Source: Micractinium sp. NFX-FRZ (lineage: Eukaryota; Chlorophyta; Trebouxiophyceae; Chlorellales; Chlorellaceae). Taken from it: 64,000 nucleotides of DNA. The position numbers and the translations under genes were made by a program. The notes under the pieces were generated by a model. The model was not told the DNA's origin. It saw only the letters and a program-made list of their open reading frames with translations, and searched no databases. This document shows, one piece after another, positions 1 to 10,087 of this stretch. The stretch covers positions 124,001-188,000 of the forward strand of contig JAPTJF010000012.1 of the NCBI GenBank assembly GCA_029339195.1, written 5' to 3'. The first letter of the stretch is position 1. Each line of letters begins with the position of its first letter.

Positions 1-357
1 CCAGTCAGGGCCTGCAGGCGCACACAGCCAGCGGCGGCGGCAGCTTTGGCGGCAGTACACGCAAGCGCACCGCATCACTCTATGTAGTCACAGCTGCGGC
101 AGCGCTTTTCATGATTGGAGACTGCGCACACAGGCTTCCTTGCTCAGGCTTCCATCCAGGCTGCTCCAAACAGGCGGCGCCGGAGCAGCACCCACGAGCG
201 GTTGCTGACTGCATAGGCAAACACACGCTTGGCAGTCGCCGCTGCACAGCTGAGCAGACCCCGCACCTATCACGATCCTGCCGCCGCAGAAGAGGAAGTG
301 CGTGCCCGTGTTGATGCCCCTTAGGCGGGGCTCGCTCTGCTGCGGTTGGCTCTCCAT
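1..357 (-). CDS. DHHC-type palmitoyltransferase, N-terminal part only (cut by window edge)
   Basis: Two exons are visible: 357-267 and 11 down to the window edge. The joined N-terminus reads GINTGTHFLFCGGRIVIG, then PDW after the intron. This resembles the stretch before the first membrane span of plant DHHC S-acyltransferases (pattern G-x-N-x-F-x-CGGR-x-x-x-GPD). Those enzymes attach palmitate to cysteines of target proteins at the Golgi, plasma membrane or vacuole. The donor (G, then GTGCGG) and the acceptor CTGCAG keep the phase. An in-frame ATG at 468 could extend the protein by 37 residues, but the ATG at 357 is simpler. The catalytic DHHC cysteine-rich domain lies outside the window, so the family call rests on a short motif. 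Confidence 0.5.
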
Positions 358-2503
358 GGCGGCACACGGGTGCTCCCTGCCGCCGGCCTGGTCCGCCTGC
401 CGCCACTGCCGCCGCCGCTGCTGCCCTCTTGCTGCCGCGCCGCCGGCCTGGTCAGTGCGGGTGTGCACCTTCCGTGCAAGATGGTGCTCTTGCTGGTCGC
501 GCAGTCAGCGCAACCACGCAAGTTGCTGGCGTGATGGGCGGCACCGATCACTGCTCCCGCGCCTACACTCTCGCGGAACGCAACTTGCCACAACTGCTCC
601 CGCGCCGCTGAGCCGCAGCGTCGACGAGGCACCCCTTGGCAAGTAACCCTTGGCAAGTGCCGGCGCCAGCCGTGAGCACGCAGGTCGCGGGCTTGGCCAC
701 CCCAGGGCCAATGCCAATGCCGATTGAACGCCAAACCGGCGTGTAGGGCTTGCACTTTACTTCGCCGCTCTGCCAGGCTGGCGTTTCCTCTGCTGATGTT
801 GATTTGTAGCGAGCGGGCGGGCCAGATCACCTCACCAAGCAACCCACAAATATACACTAAGTGATATGCAAGCGGCACCAGCTGGCACAACTCTGCATGG
901 CGCCCACCCAGTGCTCCCAGCAGCTGAACAGGCCCTTCTAGTGGCCAACGTTCTGTGCTTGTTCGGAAATTCTGCACAGCTTGACGGAGATATTGCTGCG
1001 AGCAGCCAACATGGCAGGTAGGCAGGTTGGCAGCAGTGGCGGCTGCGGCAGCAATTGGCTGTGGCTTCACCGTGACAGGCACGGGCAGCTTGTGCAGATG
1101 TGATGTGTGTCGTGATTCTGCACTTGACTAACACCTAACAACCTGGCATACCATGGGTGCGTGCACCCGCATCGAGGACTTCACAGCCTCACAATGAGGG
1201 CGCTCGGTCCAAGTGCATGATACCACCGGGTCGATACCAAAAAGAGGTTGCTGGGCCACCTGCATGCACCGTGTCACTCCCGTCCATGCGTGCATGCACT
1301 GTGTCGCTCCCCTCCCTGCGTGCATGCACGCTGATGCACGAAGGCCCACCACCACGGTAGCCCACCTCCATTCGGTGGCTGCTGCAGCCGCCCTGCCATT
1401 GGCGCAGTGGATGGGGAGGCAGCGCCCAGTGCAGCTGGCACGACAGGCTGCGGGTGGTTTGCGCAGGGGGGCAGGCAGGCGCGGACCGCCTGGCCGTCTG
1501 TTCTGCTGGCATATGCCTAGCAGCAGGCAGCTTGTGAGAGGCAGGGGCCAGGGCATGCCACTGTTGGCACGAGCGCCCCCACTGGGGCTAGGCCCCACTG
1601 GCCCTTGAGCTCATGTCAAGACTGTGACTCGGATGGCTGCCCACTGCACCAACTTGAGCTACCTGAAGACATGCCAGTGCATGCAGGCAGGCAGGCAGGG
1701 GCGCAGGCACAGGTGTTTTGCCGTGATCTGCACAGCAGCGACCCGTACAAGGGGCAGCCGTGTGCAGGTAGTGGGGGTTCGCTGGCCTCTGGCTGTGGCA
1801 TGGCTCCCGATCCGTTCACAACGACAGCACAAGGTGGCATGCAGACACACAAGGTGGGGTTTCAGTTAGAGAACCGTTGACCTGCCCACCCTTTCGGAAT
1901 TTACAAACTTTGATGCCATGCATGCCTTCCTTGTATGGTACACCCACCCCCAAGCCCTCCTGGTGCGGGACCTGCACAGGCGTGGCAGGCGGGAGGTGAG
2001 CCGGATCCTTGCCTGTCCTCGCCACCCTGATACTTGTGTAAAAGACGTGACACAGTGTACTATGGACTAAGAGGGCGGGCTCAGAAATGTGGGTGCGTAT
2101 ACTGGCTGCGTGGCAGATGGACGGAGCTGCAGTATGGCGTGGGGTGGGCTGCAGTTGAGGGTGGAAAGCCAAGGGTGCACTTGAATCACCGCGTTATGCG
2201 GCGCGGTGGCGCGTAGGCCTTCGCACGTTCTCGCCTTCACTCAGCGTCGCTGCACTAGCTTTGCTGGGCTGCAGCCTGCGACCAAACGACCGGCGAGCCA
2301 TTGGCAGGTGCGGCTTTGTCACTGCCGCCGCTCTAACTCTCAGCTGCAGCCGCCCCGCGCAACTGCGCACTGATCAGGCTGTTGCCGCGGCCCCGCTGCA
2401 GGAGCTGCGCCTTTGGCCGACAACCAACTTGCTGCCGCCAGCGGTGGCGGCAGCGGCGGACCTCGCCGCGTGTACTCTAGCGCCGGCTGGCAGGCGGGAC
2501 AGA
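358..2503. other. Intergenic region between divergent genes
   Basis: About 2.1 kb separates the start of the palmitoyltransferase-like gene (-) from the GT14-like gene (+), so it holds both promoters and 5' UTRs. I see no gene I can support. Open frames here, including a 253-codon one at 321-1082 on the minus strand, are rich in Cys, His, Trp and Arg and lack any recognisable domain. A short tandem repeat lies at 1261-1330. The GT14-like frame stays open upstream to an ATG at 2261, so part of 2261-2503 could be coding. Confidence 0.5.
1261..1330. repeat. 30-bp tandem repeat, about 2.3 copies
   Basis: Units at 1261-1290 and 1291-1320 plus a partial unit to 1330 share the core TGCATGCAC, GTGTC and CTCCC in the same order. 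The repeated TGCATGCA is self-complementary. It lies between two divergent genes; any function is unknown. Confidence 0.7.
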
Positions 2504-5500
2504 ATGAACGTGAGCAGACGGTCGGGAAGCCCCAGTGGGCGGATCTCACGCAGGCGGGGGCTCACCCCCGTCATCTGGATCCTGCTGATCAGCCTATCAG
2601 GGGTGCTCGTGCTGACGGGGGCACACCTGGCGCTCGCCGCGAGGCGAGACGGCAGCAGGCACCCGAGCGGCGGTGGCGAGCGCGCACTAGAACGCGTGCT
2701 CTTGCAGCGCATGCGCTCTGCAGGGGCTTCCTTGAACAACAACCATCGGCAGCAGGGGCAGGAGCAGGAGCAGGGGCAGGGGCAGCAGAGCGGCGGGGCC
2801 GCAGCATTAGGCAGCAGCGGCGGCAGCGCTGCGCTGGGCAGTGCCGAACCTAGCTCCCGCAGCGGAGTGGATGCTGATGCTGGCATAGCGGGGCGAGCGC
2901 AGCGCCGGCGGTTGGGGCCTGATTCTGACTTGGCGACGTATGCCGCACCAGATGCACACTGCGTCGTGACCCCGTCACACAACAAGGTGGGTGGGTGGGC
3001 AAGGGACCACTCCAGCTGCTGGGCTGGGCAGGGCAGGGCAGGGCAAGCCCCAGGCAGCCCAAATGCCACAGCTGTTCCTTTTTGGCCAGTCCTGCTGCTG
3101 GAAATGCCGGCAGCGGTCCGTGCCTGCTGGCTCCCCTTGGCGGCCCGCGTGCCTCCCTCCCAGCCCCTCACATCATCCTTCCCCACTCCCGCCCCACCCC
3201 ACCCCCCTCTGCCTGCCCTTGCCTGCCTTTTGTCCATTCCCTCGCTCTCATCACCTCCACCCGTTCAGGCTACACGCTGCCGTCTCACACCCACGTCACC
3301 CGACTCACGACACCTCCCTGCCAGCCCCTGCCTGCGCTCCCTTCTGCTGTCCCCCCTCTCTCGCACAGGTCGCCCTGCTGTTCCTGACCCATGGGGACCT
3401 GCCCCATGACACCCTGTGGGGCGCTTGGATGAGGGAGGCGCGCGGCCTGCTGCCCCGCAGCAGCCTGATGGGGGAGGAGGCCTTCTGCCTGAAGCAGTGC
3501 GACGCCGCAGGTGGGTGGCACGCTGTGCTTGCTGCGCTGCGCTGTGTCACACCGGCCGGCACGCGGCAGCGCGCACACAGCTGTGTGCATGAAGTGCAGA
3601 CACAATACAATATACACGCTCCGCCCTCACATGCCGTGCCCGCTGCCCTCCCTCGCCCTTCCACGCCCGCCCGCAGGCGCCTGCGTGCAGCAGTGCGGCC
3701 GCGCCGCAGCCTGCAACCCGCTCTGCGTGGACGCCCTGCGCCGGCGGCACGGCCCCGGGCGCAGCGCCTCTGTGCTGCAGCAGCAGCACCTCTTCTCCGT
3801 GTATGTGCACGCCCGCCCCACGCTCAAGGACTACAAGGAGCCCTCTGTGTTTGAGGGGCGGCTCATACCAGAGCGCTCGGTGAGGTCGGGGGAGGGCAGG
3901 TGGCTGCCTGGGCGGGCGGGGCACCTGGACGGGGTGCGGCATGGATGCGCTCAGGCAGCCCTGGGCCGGGGGCCTGAGCGGGGCGGGGCAGGGCTGCGCT
4001 CCTCCGAATGTATTGCCAGTCTTGCATCCCCGACGGTGTGCGGACATTGGGCAAGCGGTGGTGCATGTGCTTCCCATGCTGTGCACACAGCATGCCGTGT
4101 GCCGGCCCCCGGCGATCTGTCCCGCCCACAGACACGCACGTGCCGGGTCCTGCCCCCCCGCGGGACCGCCGCAGCAAGTCTAAACTTGCCATCTCTACCC
4201 CCCCGGCAGATCGCCAAGCCGGGGACGCATGCCATGACGGCAGCTGCCAAGAAGCTGTTGGAGGCTGCGGTACTGGACCAGCGCAACGTGTGGTTTGTGC
4301 TCGTGGGGGACACCACAGGTGCGCTCCTGGTTTTTGTTTTGTTTGTGAGGAGGGGTTGCTGGCGTTGTGGTAGCTCTTGGTGTGCATGCTTGTTCATGGG
4401 GGCACGCTTGCACCAGTGCCTTCCTGCCTGTATGACAGGGCAAGCAGGTGTTGACCGCCGCTGCTCACATGTGTGTGAGGCGGCGCTGAAGTGCGTGTGA
4501 GAGACAGGCTCAGACACCTTGCACATGCTGCATCTTTGGTTGGCTTGCACCTCGGCTTGTGTACCTGACACATGCCCGCCCGCCGGCGCCCTGCTCCCCC
4601 CTGCAGTGCCGCTGTACCACCCCACCGTGATGTGGCAGCAGCTGATGCACGAGGGGGCCAGCCGAGTGGACGCCTGCCCGCACAAGGTAGGGCTGGCAGC
4701 TGCGGCTGCGGCTGGCGCTTGCGTTGCAAAGTTGGTGCGGGTCTCCAGCAAGATTGTGCTTCCGAGGGCCTGATGGCTGAGCAGCCAGTTGCGCTACTCT
4801 ACCTGCCCTGCCACCCGCCCTGCCCTGCTGCCCCGCCACCCGCCCTGCCCTGCTGCCCCGCCATGCCCCGCCTTCTGCCACGCCACGCCTCACCCTGTTC
4901 CGCCTGCCCTGCCACTCACCCTGTCCCTCTGCCCCGCCTCACCCCACCCATGCGCCATCCTGCCCTGCCCACCCGCAGGACTCGTACCTGCAGCGCAAGC
5001 GGTACACCCCTGCCCTCAGCAGCGACCGCTTCCGCCCCGACCGCCACTGGCGCAAATCCACCCAGTGGTTTGCCCTCAACCGCAAGTGAGCCGCATGCTA
5101 TGCTACATGCTAGCCCTGCCTTTCCATGTGCTTGTGCTTGACGATGTGTATGGATGCGGTCCGGCTCACTTTGCGGTCACATTTGCTGCCCTCTGCCTGT
5201 CCATGTTCATGCACTGTGTGTCCATGTGTGCGTCGGCATGCTGAGCCGTGTCGTGTGGCGCACGAGCAAGGGGGGGGTGCCGCCTATGTGTACCCTTCCC
5301 ATGGCCCCTGCTCACAGTCTTTTGGCCCTTGTTGCACTGCTCACAGGCATGCCGAGCTGGTGGCGCATGACCAGGAGGTAGTGTCCCTGTTTGGGAAGCA
5401 CTGCTACGTGGGGTGGGACGATCAGGAGAACAGGTGTGGGGCGGGGGCGGGGGTGCGGTAGGGACCCGAGCGGGCGAAGTCGGGTGCTTTAGAGGGGCAG

Positions 5501-7193
5501 GGAGCGGCTTAGGCAAGGGCGAAGGCGGGCCAAATGTCACACTGGTGTGATGGGGTGGTGCAGCGGCGTGCGGACAAACGGGCATGGCTCAGACTGCTAG
5601 CAGCTGCGCCCTTGTCTAGCCTAGTGTCAATGCATCAGCCCCAACCGCCCCAACCGCCCCTTCTTCCTCTCCAACCACACTACACTTTCTCATATCCTCC
5701 CCACTCAACCCCACACATGTGCTGTGCGTGCAGGCACCGTGACTGCGTCAGCGACCAGCACTACATTCCCTCCCTGCTGGCCATGTATGGGCTGGACAAT
5801 GAGGTGAGGGGTGGGTGGGAGGGGCGGGGTGTTCAGCTCCGATTCTTTCATAGGTGCTATGCGACGGGAGCTACTAAGCTGCTAACAAATGAGCTACTGA
5901 GCTTGCTACAACTTGTAATAAAAAAGGGATCATGGGGTGGGTAAGGGTGGGGTGGCGGGTGCATGGAGCGGGGGCAGTGCCAGACTAGCGCGCTGAGCAC
6001 AGGGCAAAGAGATGCGTGAGCGGGTAGTGGGCGATGCGTTTTTTTGTTTTTTTCAAAGATAGCCTGCGATGATGTGACCTGAACCCCCCCCCCCCCATTG
6101 AAAGTCCACCAAATCCGAGGATCGGCGCGTCATCGCTCGAGCCAGCTGCTCCCCCACCCCGCCTGCCCACCCTCGACTGCAGACAACCTGCGACATGACC
6201 GGGGGCACAGCCTGGCAGTGGGCCCCCGCCACCGCTGCCTCCCCGCCCCAGGGGGGCAAGCAGTTCCAGACCTTCCAGCCGGGTCATGTGACCAAAGGTG
6301 CGCAGGCAGGGTGGTCTGGCACACAGTTTGGGCAGGCAGGCAGCATGCGGGCAGGGCGGTCAGGCAGGGTAGGCTGGTGTCAGATATATGCAGGCAGGTG
6401 GGCAAGCAGCAGGTAGACAGAACGTGCTGCTCCACACATGTGTGCAGGCCGGCTCTGCCCATAAATAGCTGCCTGCCTTGCCGTACGCTCAACACCCCTG
6501 CCCCTCCCGCCCCCCTGCCCTCCCCCCACCTGATCAGAGCTGTTTGACGGCCTGCGGCAGACGGTGCGGCGGGCGCCCGACGAGCGGCATAATGCAGGCG
6601 AGGACGCGCAGCTGTGTGCCGGCGGGGCGGCGGCGGCGGCGGCGGCGGCGCGAGAGTCGTTTATTGACACCGGCAGCTTCCAGGCAGAGGAGTGCGCAGC
6701 CACTCTGGGCAGCCTGGACTTTCTTGCAGAAGACCCCTTCCAAGGTGGGGTGGGGCGGGTGGGTGGCTGAGCATGGGGAGGAGGCACGGTTGGGTGGAGG
6801 CGATGCTGCTCGGTAGGGCGGTGGGCATGCAGAGGGGGCAGGGCTGTGTGGAGGGAGAGAGAGGGCCAGCAAGTTGGAGGGAAGCCGAGGGTTGCTGGCC
6901 TGCCCAATCCCCGCTGGCTGCATGGCCCAGCGAAACAGCAAGCGCTTGCTGTGGCGTGCCTGCTGCCCGGCACCCCGCACATGCTGCGCCTCCTCCCCAC
7001 CCCTCCCTCCCTCCCTGCCCCCCGCGCCTCTGCAGGCGTGGCGTTGGATGCCCGCTGCCCGCTGCTGGCCCGCAAGTTCTCGCAGCCAGCCGCCAAGTGG
7101 GTGCACCGCGTGTACCGCAGCTGTACCGCGGGGCTGGGGGTACTGCCCTGCAGCCAGAAGCTGACGGATCGGGACAACGACTGGTGGTCGTGA
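2504..7193 (+). CDS. GT14 / core-2-I-branching-like glycosyltransferase (plant DUF266 type)
   Basis: Eleven exons: 2504-2986, 3369-3510, 3677-3879, 4210-4318, 4607-4686, 4979-5085, 5347-5433, 5734-5803, 6183-6297, 6538-6744 and 7036-7193, giving 586 residues. Residues about 21-43 form one hydrophobic segment after an Arg-rich start, the layout of a type II Golgi glycosyltransferase. Family landmarks appear in order: VALLFLTHGDLP, LFSVYVHARP, VFEGRLIPERS, WFVLVGDTTVPLYHP, WRKSTQWFALNRKHAELV, and C-x4-QHYIPSLLAMYGL. In plants this family adds sugars to cell-wall or arabinogalactan-type glycans; the acceptor here cannot be told. A Cys-rich insert (KQC, QQC, NPLC; around residues 182-204) precedes the YVHARP strand. 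The start at 2504 puts the membrane anchor near the N-terminus; the frame is open up to an ATG at 2261. Confidence 0.85.
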
Positions 7194-8324
7194 CAGCCTG
7201 CTCGTTTGGGAGCTGGCCAGGCCAGACACCATGCAGGGCAGCCCTGGGCAGGCCTCCATGCGGTGCGCAATCGCACGCTCCTGCTGAGCCTGCTGCGCCG
7301 CTGCCGGCACCTCACTACCTTGGTACTCCAACCTCACCGCTGATGCCGTGGCTGCCAGCTGCCGTGGCGCTTGCCGCACCGTTTCCCACGCACTCGCCTG
7401 TGTTCCCTTTACCCTAGTTTAGTGCTGTTGCATACTGCCTGCCTTACTCTCGCCCTGTGGCCCTCAGCTACCACGTATGCTTGCCTTTACATGACCCACA
7501 GACCGACACGCTTTGTTCGAATTTGTTGTCTTGTCATTTCTTCCACAGTGGCTCTCCACGCCCCACACATTTACTTTCCTCACGTGCAAGCACGCGACTC
7601 CCGGCAGCGCGGATAGGCTGCGTGTCCAGGCGGCGGCAGCGGCTGCCGTCTCCCTGCTGTGTTCCACACTCCATCTTGGCACTGGTCATGCTTTGCTGGT
7701 TTCCATGTGCATTCCCTGGCAGCCACGCCAGGCCGCTCCAGCCCGGGCTGTTGCCCCCGTGCTGGGCAGCACACTTGGCTGGGCAGCTCAGTTGGCGGTC
7801 ACAGGCTTGGGCTCCGCCTTTCACCATTTCCGCCAGGCTGTTGCCCCCGTGCTGGGCAGCACAGTTGGCTGGGCAGCTCAGTTGGCGGTCACAGGCTTGG
7901 GCTCCGCCTTCACCATTTCCTGCAGCACCACAACAGGGGGGGGGCAGTTGAGTGGAAGCCGTGGGAGGTGCCGATGGGTCACAGCAGCCGGGGCAAGACG
8001 GCGTTGGGGGACAAGGTTCAGAATGGGGGGCAGTATACGCCGACTGCTGATGCAAGCCGGGGCAGCCGGCTGCTGCCGCCTGTGGCTGGCCATCTCCTTG
8101 CCCCTCGCCCCGACCCCCCTAAAGCGCCCAAGTGCTACCGTTGTTTCATGTACCCCCTGGGTAGTTGAAGCCGGAGCCGCCACAACCAACACACAACACA
8201 GCACAACCACACGCATCAAGTGCGAATCAATAATCAGCGTGCAGCACAAACACAGGGCAAGAGTGCTGAACGCGACCACGTGCTGGGACCACCCCTCCCT
8301 TTAGGTCCCTCCCACACACCCACA
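7194..8324. other. 3' region between convergent genes
   Basis: This stretch lies between the stop of the GT14-like gene (+) and the stop of the zinc-ribbon-like gene (-) and should hold both 3' UTRs. It contains a near-perfect 90-bp tandem duplication (7746-7920). No TGTAA signal was found on either strand. No coding exon can be supported; the open frames in the repeat simply translate it twice. Confidence 0.5.
7746..7920. repeat. 90-bp tandem duplication in a 3' region
   Basis: Copy one (7746-7835) and copy two (7836-7920) are almost identical. Both begin GGCTGTTGCCCCCGTGCTGG and run to a CACCATTTCC end. They differ at a few positions, including one extra T in copy one, which points to a recent local duplication. 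Confidence 0.85.
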
Positions 8325-9554
8325 TCAGCCCAGCCCAGAGCATTGCAAAGCAGGGGCCACCACCGACATGCCATCAAATTCCTTGGATCCCGCCCGCAGC
8401 ACCCCATCCTCCCAGCCCCCAGCAATGCAGTGCAGGGGGCAGCACCCACCTGCCAGCGGTCCTTCTCATACTCCTCGGGCGTCTTGAAGTCGGGGTCGCA
8501 GTACGAGCGGAAGGAGAAGGAGTGGCAGTCCAGGCACAGGCACTCGCTCTCCCACTTCTTCTTGCCGCGGCACCAGGTCTGCACGTGGGGGCGGGTGGGG
8601 GGGCGGGGTAGGCGGTGCTGCTCATGTGTGCTGCTTTGGCCTGCGTGCAAGACCCGCTGATTCTCCACCGGCCTTCCCTTCAAGGGCCTGCGCCCCTGCC
8701 CACCCGTGTCCCCACCTGGCGCTCCCTTGTGCACCATCTTGCTGCCGTGCACATGGCCTGCTGCCCTCACTCTCAATCACTCGCTCTACCCTCCCTGCCT
8801 ACCTCCATGCCTTCCCGCCCCTGCCCCTCCCTTCCCCTGCCCCTCTCAACCAATCGCTCTAGCCTCCCTGCCTACCTCCATGCCTTCCCGCCCCTGCCCC
8901 TCCCCTGCCCACCCTCCCTGCCCCTCCCCACCCTCCCCACCTGGATGAAGTGGTGCTCCTTTGTGTTCTTGCTGCCGCACTGCAGGCACTCGGGCCACGC
9001 GTCGTTCTTCTTCCACCGCGCAGACCACTCCTCCACGGTCATCACGCGGTAGCCGTGGCCGATCTGCGGGATTGCATGATGCGGGGGATGGGACGCTGCA
9101 AGCTTGACTGGAGGCACAGACCCTGCTGCCGTCAGCCGGCCCAGCGGCAGCCAGCCCAAGCTCCAGCCTCACCTCCCTGCAGCCGCAAACTCTAGGCCCG
9201 CGCTCTACTAGGCCTGGCACTGGGCGCACTCACCGAGGGGTTGATCTCCACGGGCTCGCCCGCCTGCACTTTGCGCCACTCCACAGAGTGCACCTTGACG
9301 GTGGGCTTGTCCGCCACCTTGGTGACGACGGGCGCCCGCAGGTTGGCGGTCACGTCGGCCAGGCTCATGATGGCGGGCGCGTCCTGGTCGGGAGCTGTCG
9401 GTCGCTGTAAGTCCTGTGAGGGAGCGTGGAGAGGGGTGTGGGCAGGCAACATGCGAGTGGGAAGAGGGTTGGGACAGCGGTGCAGCGGCAGCGGCCCGCA
9501 GGCACAGAAGACAGCCAGCCACAAGTCACGGCCGCTAGCCTGCGGCGCCGCCAT
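8325..9554 (-). CDS. Small zinc-ribbon-like protein of unknown function
   Basis: The core is supported by exons 9413-9234, 9063-8941, 8578-8450 and 8381-8325. Every border falls between codons (phase 0). The core reads RVMTVEEWSARWKKNDAWPE, then CLQCGS, KEHHFIQTWCRG, ECLCLDCHSFSFRSYCDPDF and EEYEKDRW. The paired cysteines (C-x2-C, then C-x-C-x2-C) with nearby His look like a zinc-binding ribbon. I do not recognise a named family. The N-terminus is uncertain: the frame is open to an ATG at 9554 without another intron; an alternative 5' exon 9853-9572 has a good donor (CAG, GTAGCC) and splices in phase to 9413; a short form could start at 9368. The last exon (18 residues) is the weakest splice. 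The gene is head-to-head with the RING gene. Confidence 0.6.
8775..8911. repeat. Tandem duplication inside an intron
   Basis: Two copies of a C/T-rich unit sharing CTCCCTGCCTACCTCCATGC and CTTCCCGCCCCTGCCCCTCC lie side by side within the intron between exons 9063-8941 and 8578-8450 of the zinc-ribbon-like gene. The second copy lacks a short internal piece. Confidence 0.75.
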
Positions 9555-10087
9555 CCGTCTTCCAGGGCTACCTGGTATCTGGCAGCACTGCGCTGCCGGC
9601 CGGGAAGGTTACAGGACGCGCGCTTGCAAGCGCCCGCTCGGCGGTCAACCCCTGAGTGTGCTCCCTGCGTGCACGCTGCCCTGAGGGTGAGTCTAGTGTT
9701 GCAACTGATATCGACCTCGGAATGGAGCAGAGATGGCCACTGATCAAGCGCCTTCGCCAGCCACTGCCACGTCACAACATATTCTGCTCGAAACTCGCGG
9801 GCTTCAGCCCGCCCTGTCGCGTTTCGCCACCAAGCACCTCGGCGTTGAGCCACTCTGCTTTCTTCGCAGCGTCCAGAAGCGTGTTAGGGACCGCCCTGAG
9901 AGGTTGAGGGTGCCCAGCCTCCGGCCGGCCAGCCACGCCCGTTTGGTGTACCCGACGGCCAGTGAGCGCTTGCTGGAGCTCGCTGAAGCGCCAGTCAGCC
10001 CCGGCTCATGCCAGGGCTGCCACTAGGTAGCCAACGCTAGCCGCCCCACCAGCGGTCCTCGGTCCCCCAGGACCTTCGCTCGCCGCA
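9555..10087. promoter_or_regulatory. Shared upstream region of a head-to-head gene pair
   Basis: About 0.5 kb, or only about 230 bp if the zinc-ribbon-like gene starts at 9853, separates the two divergent starts, so both genes probably use one compact promoter region. I see no TATA-like box at a convincing position. Confidence 0.45.

Noticed and set aside
321..1082. 253-codon open frame on the minus strand
   Set aside because: Cys/His/Trp/Arg-rich without a recognisable domain; it overlaps the first exon of the palmitoyltransferase-like gene in another frame.
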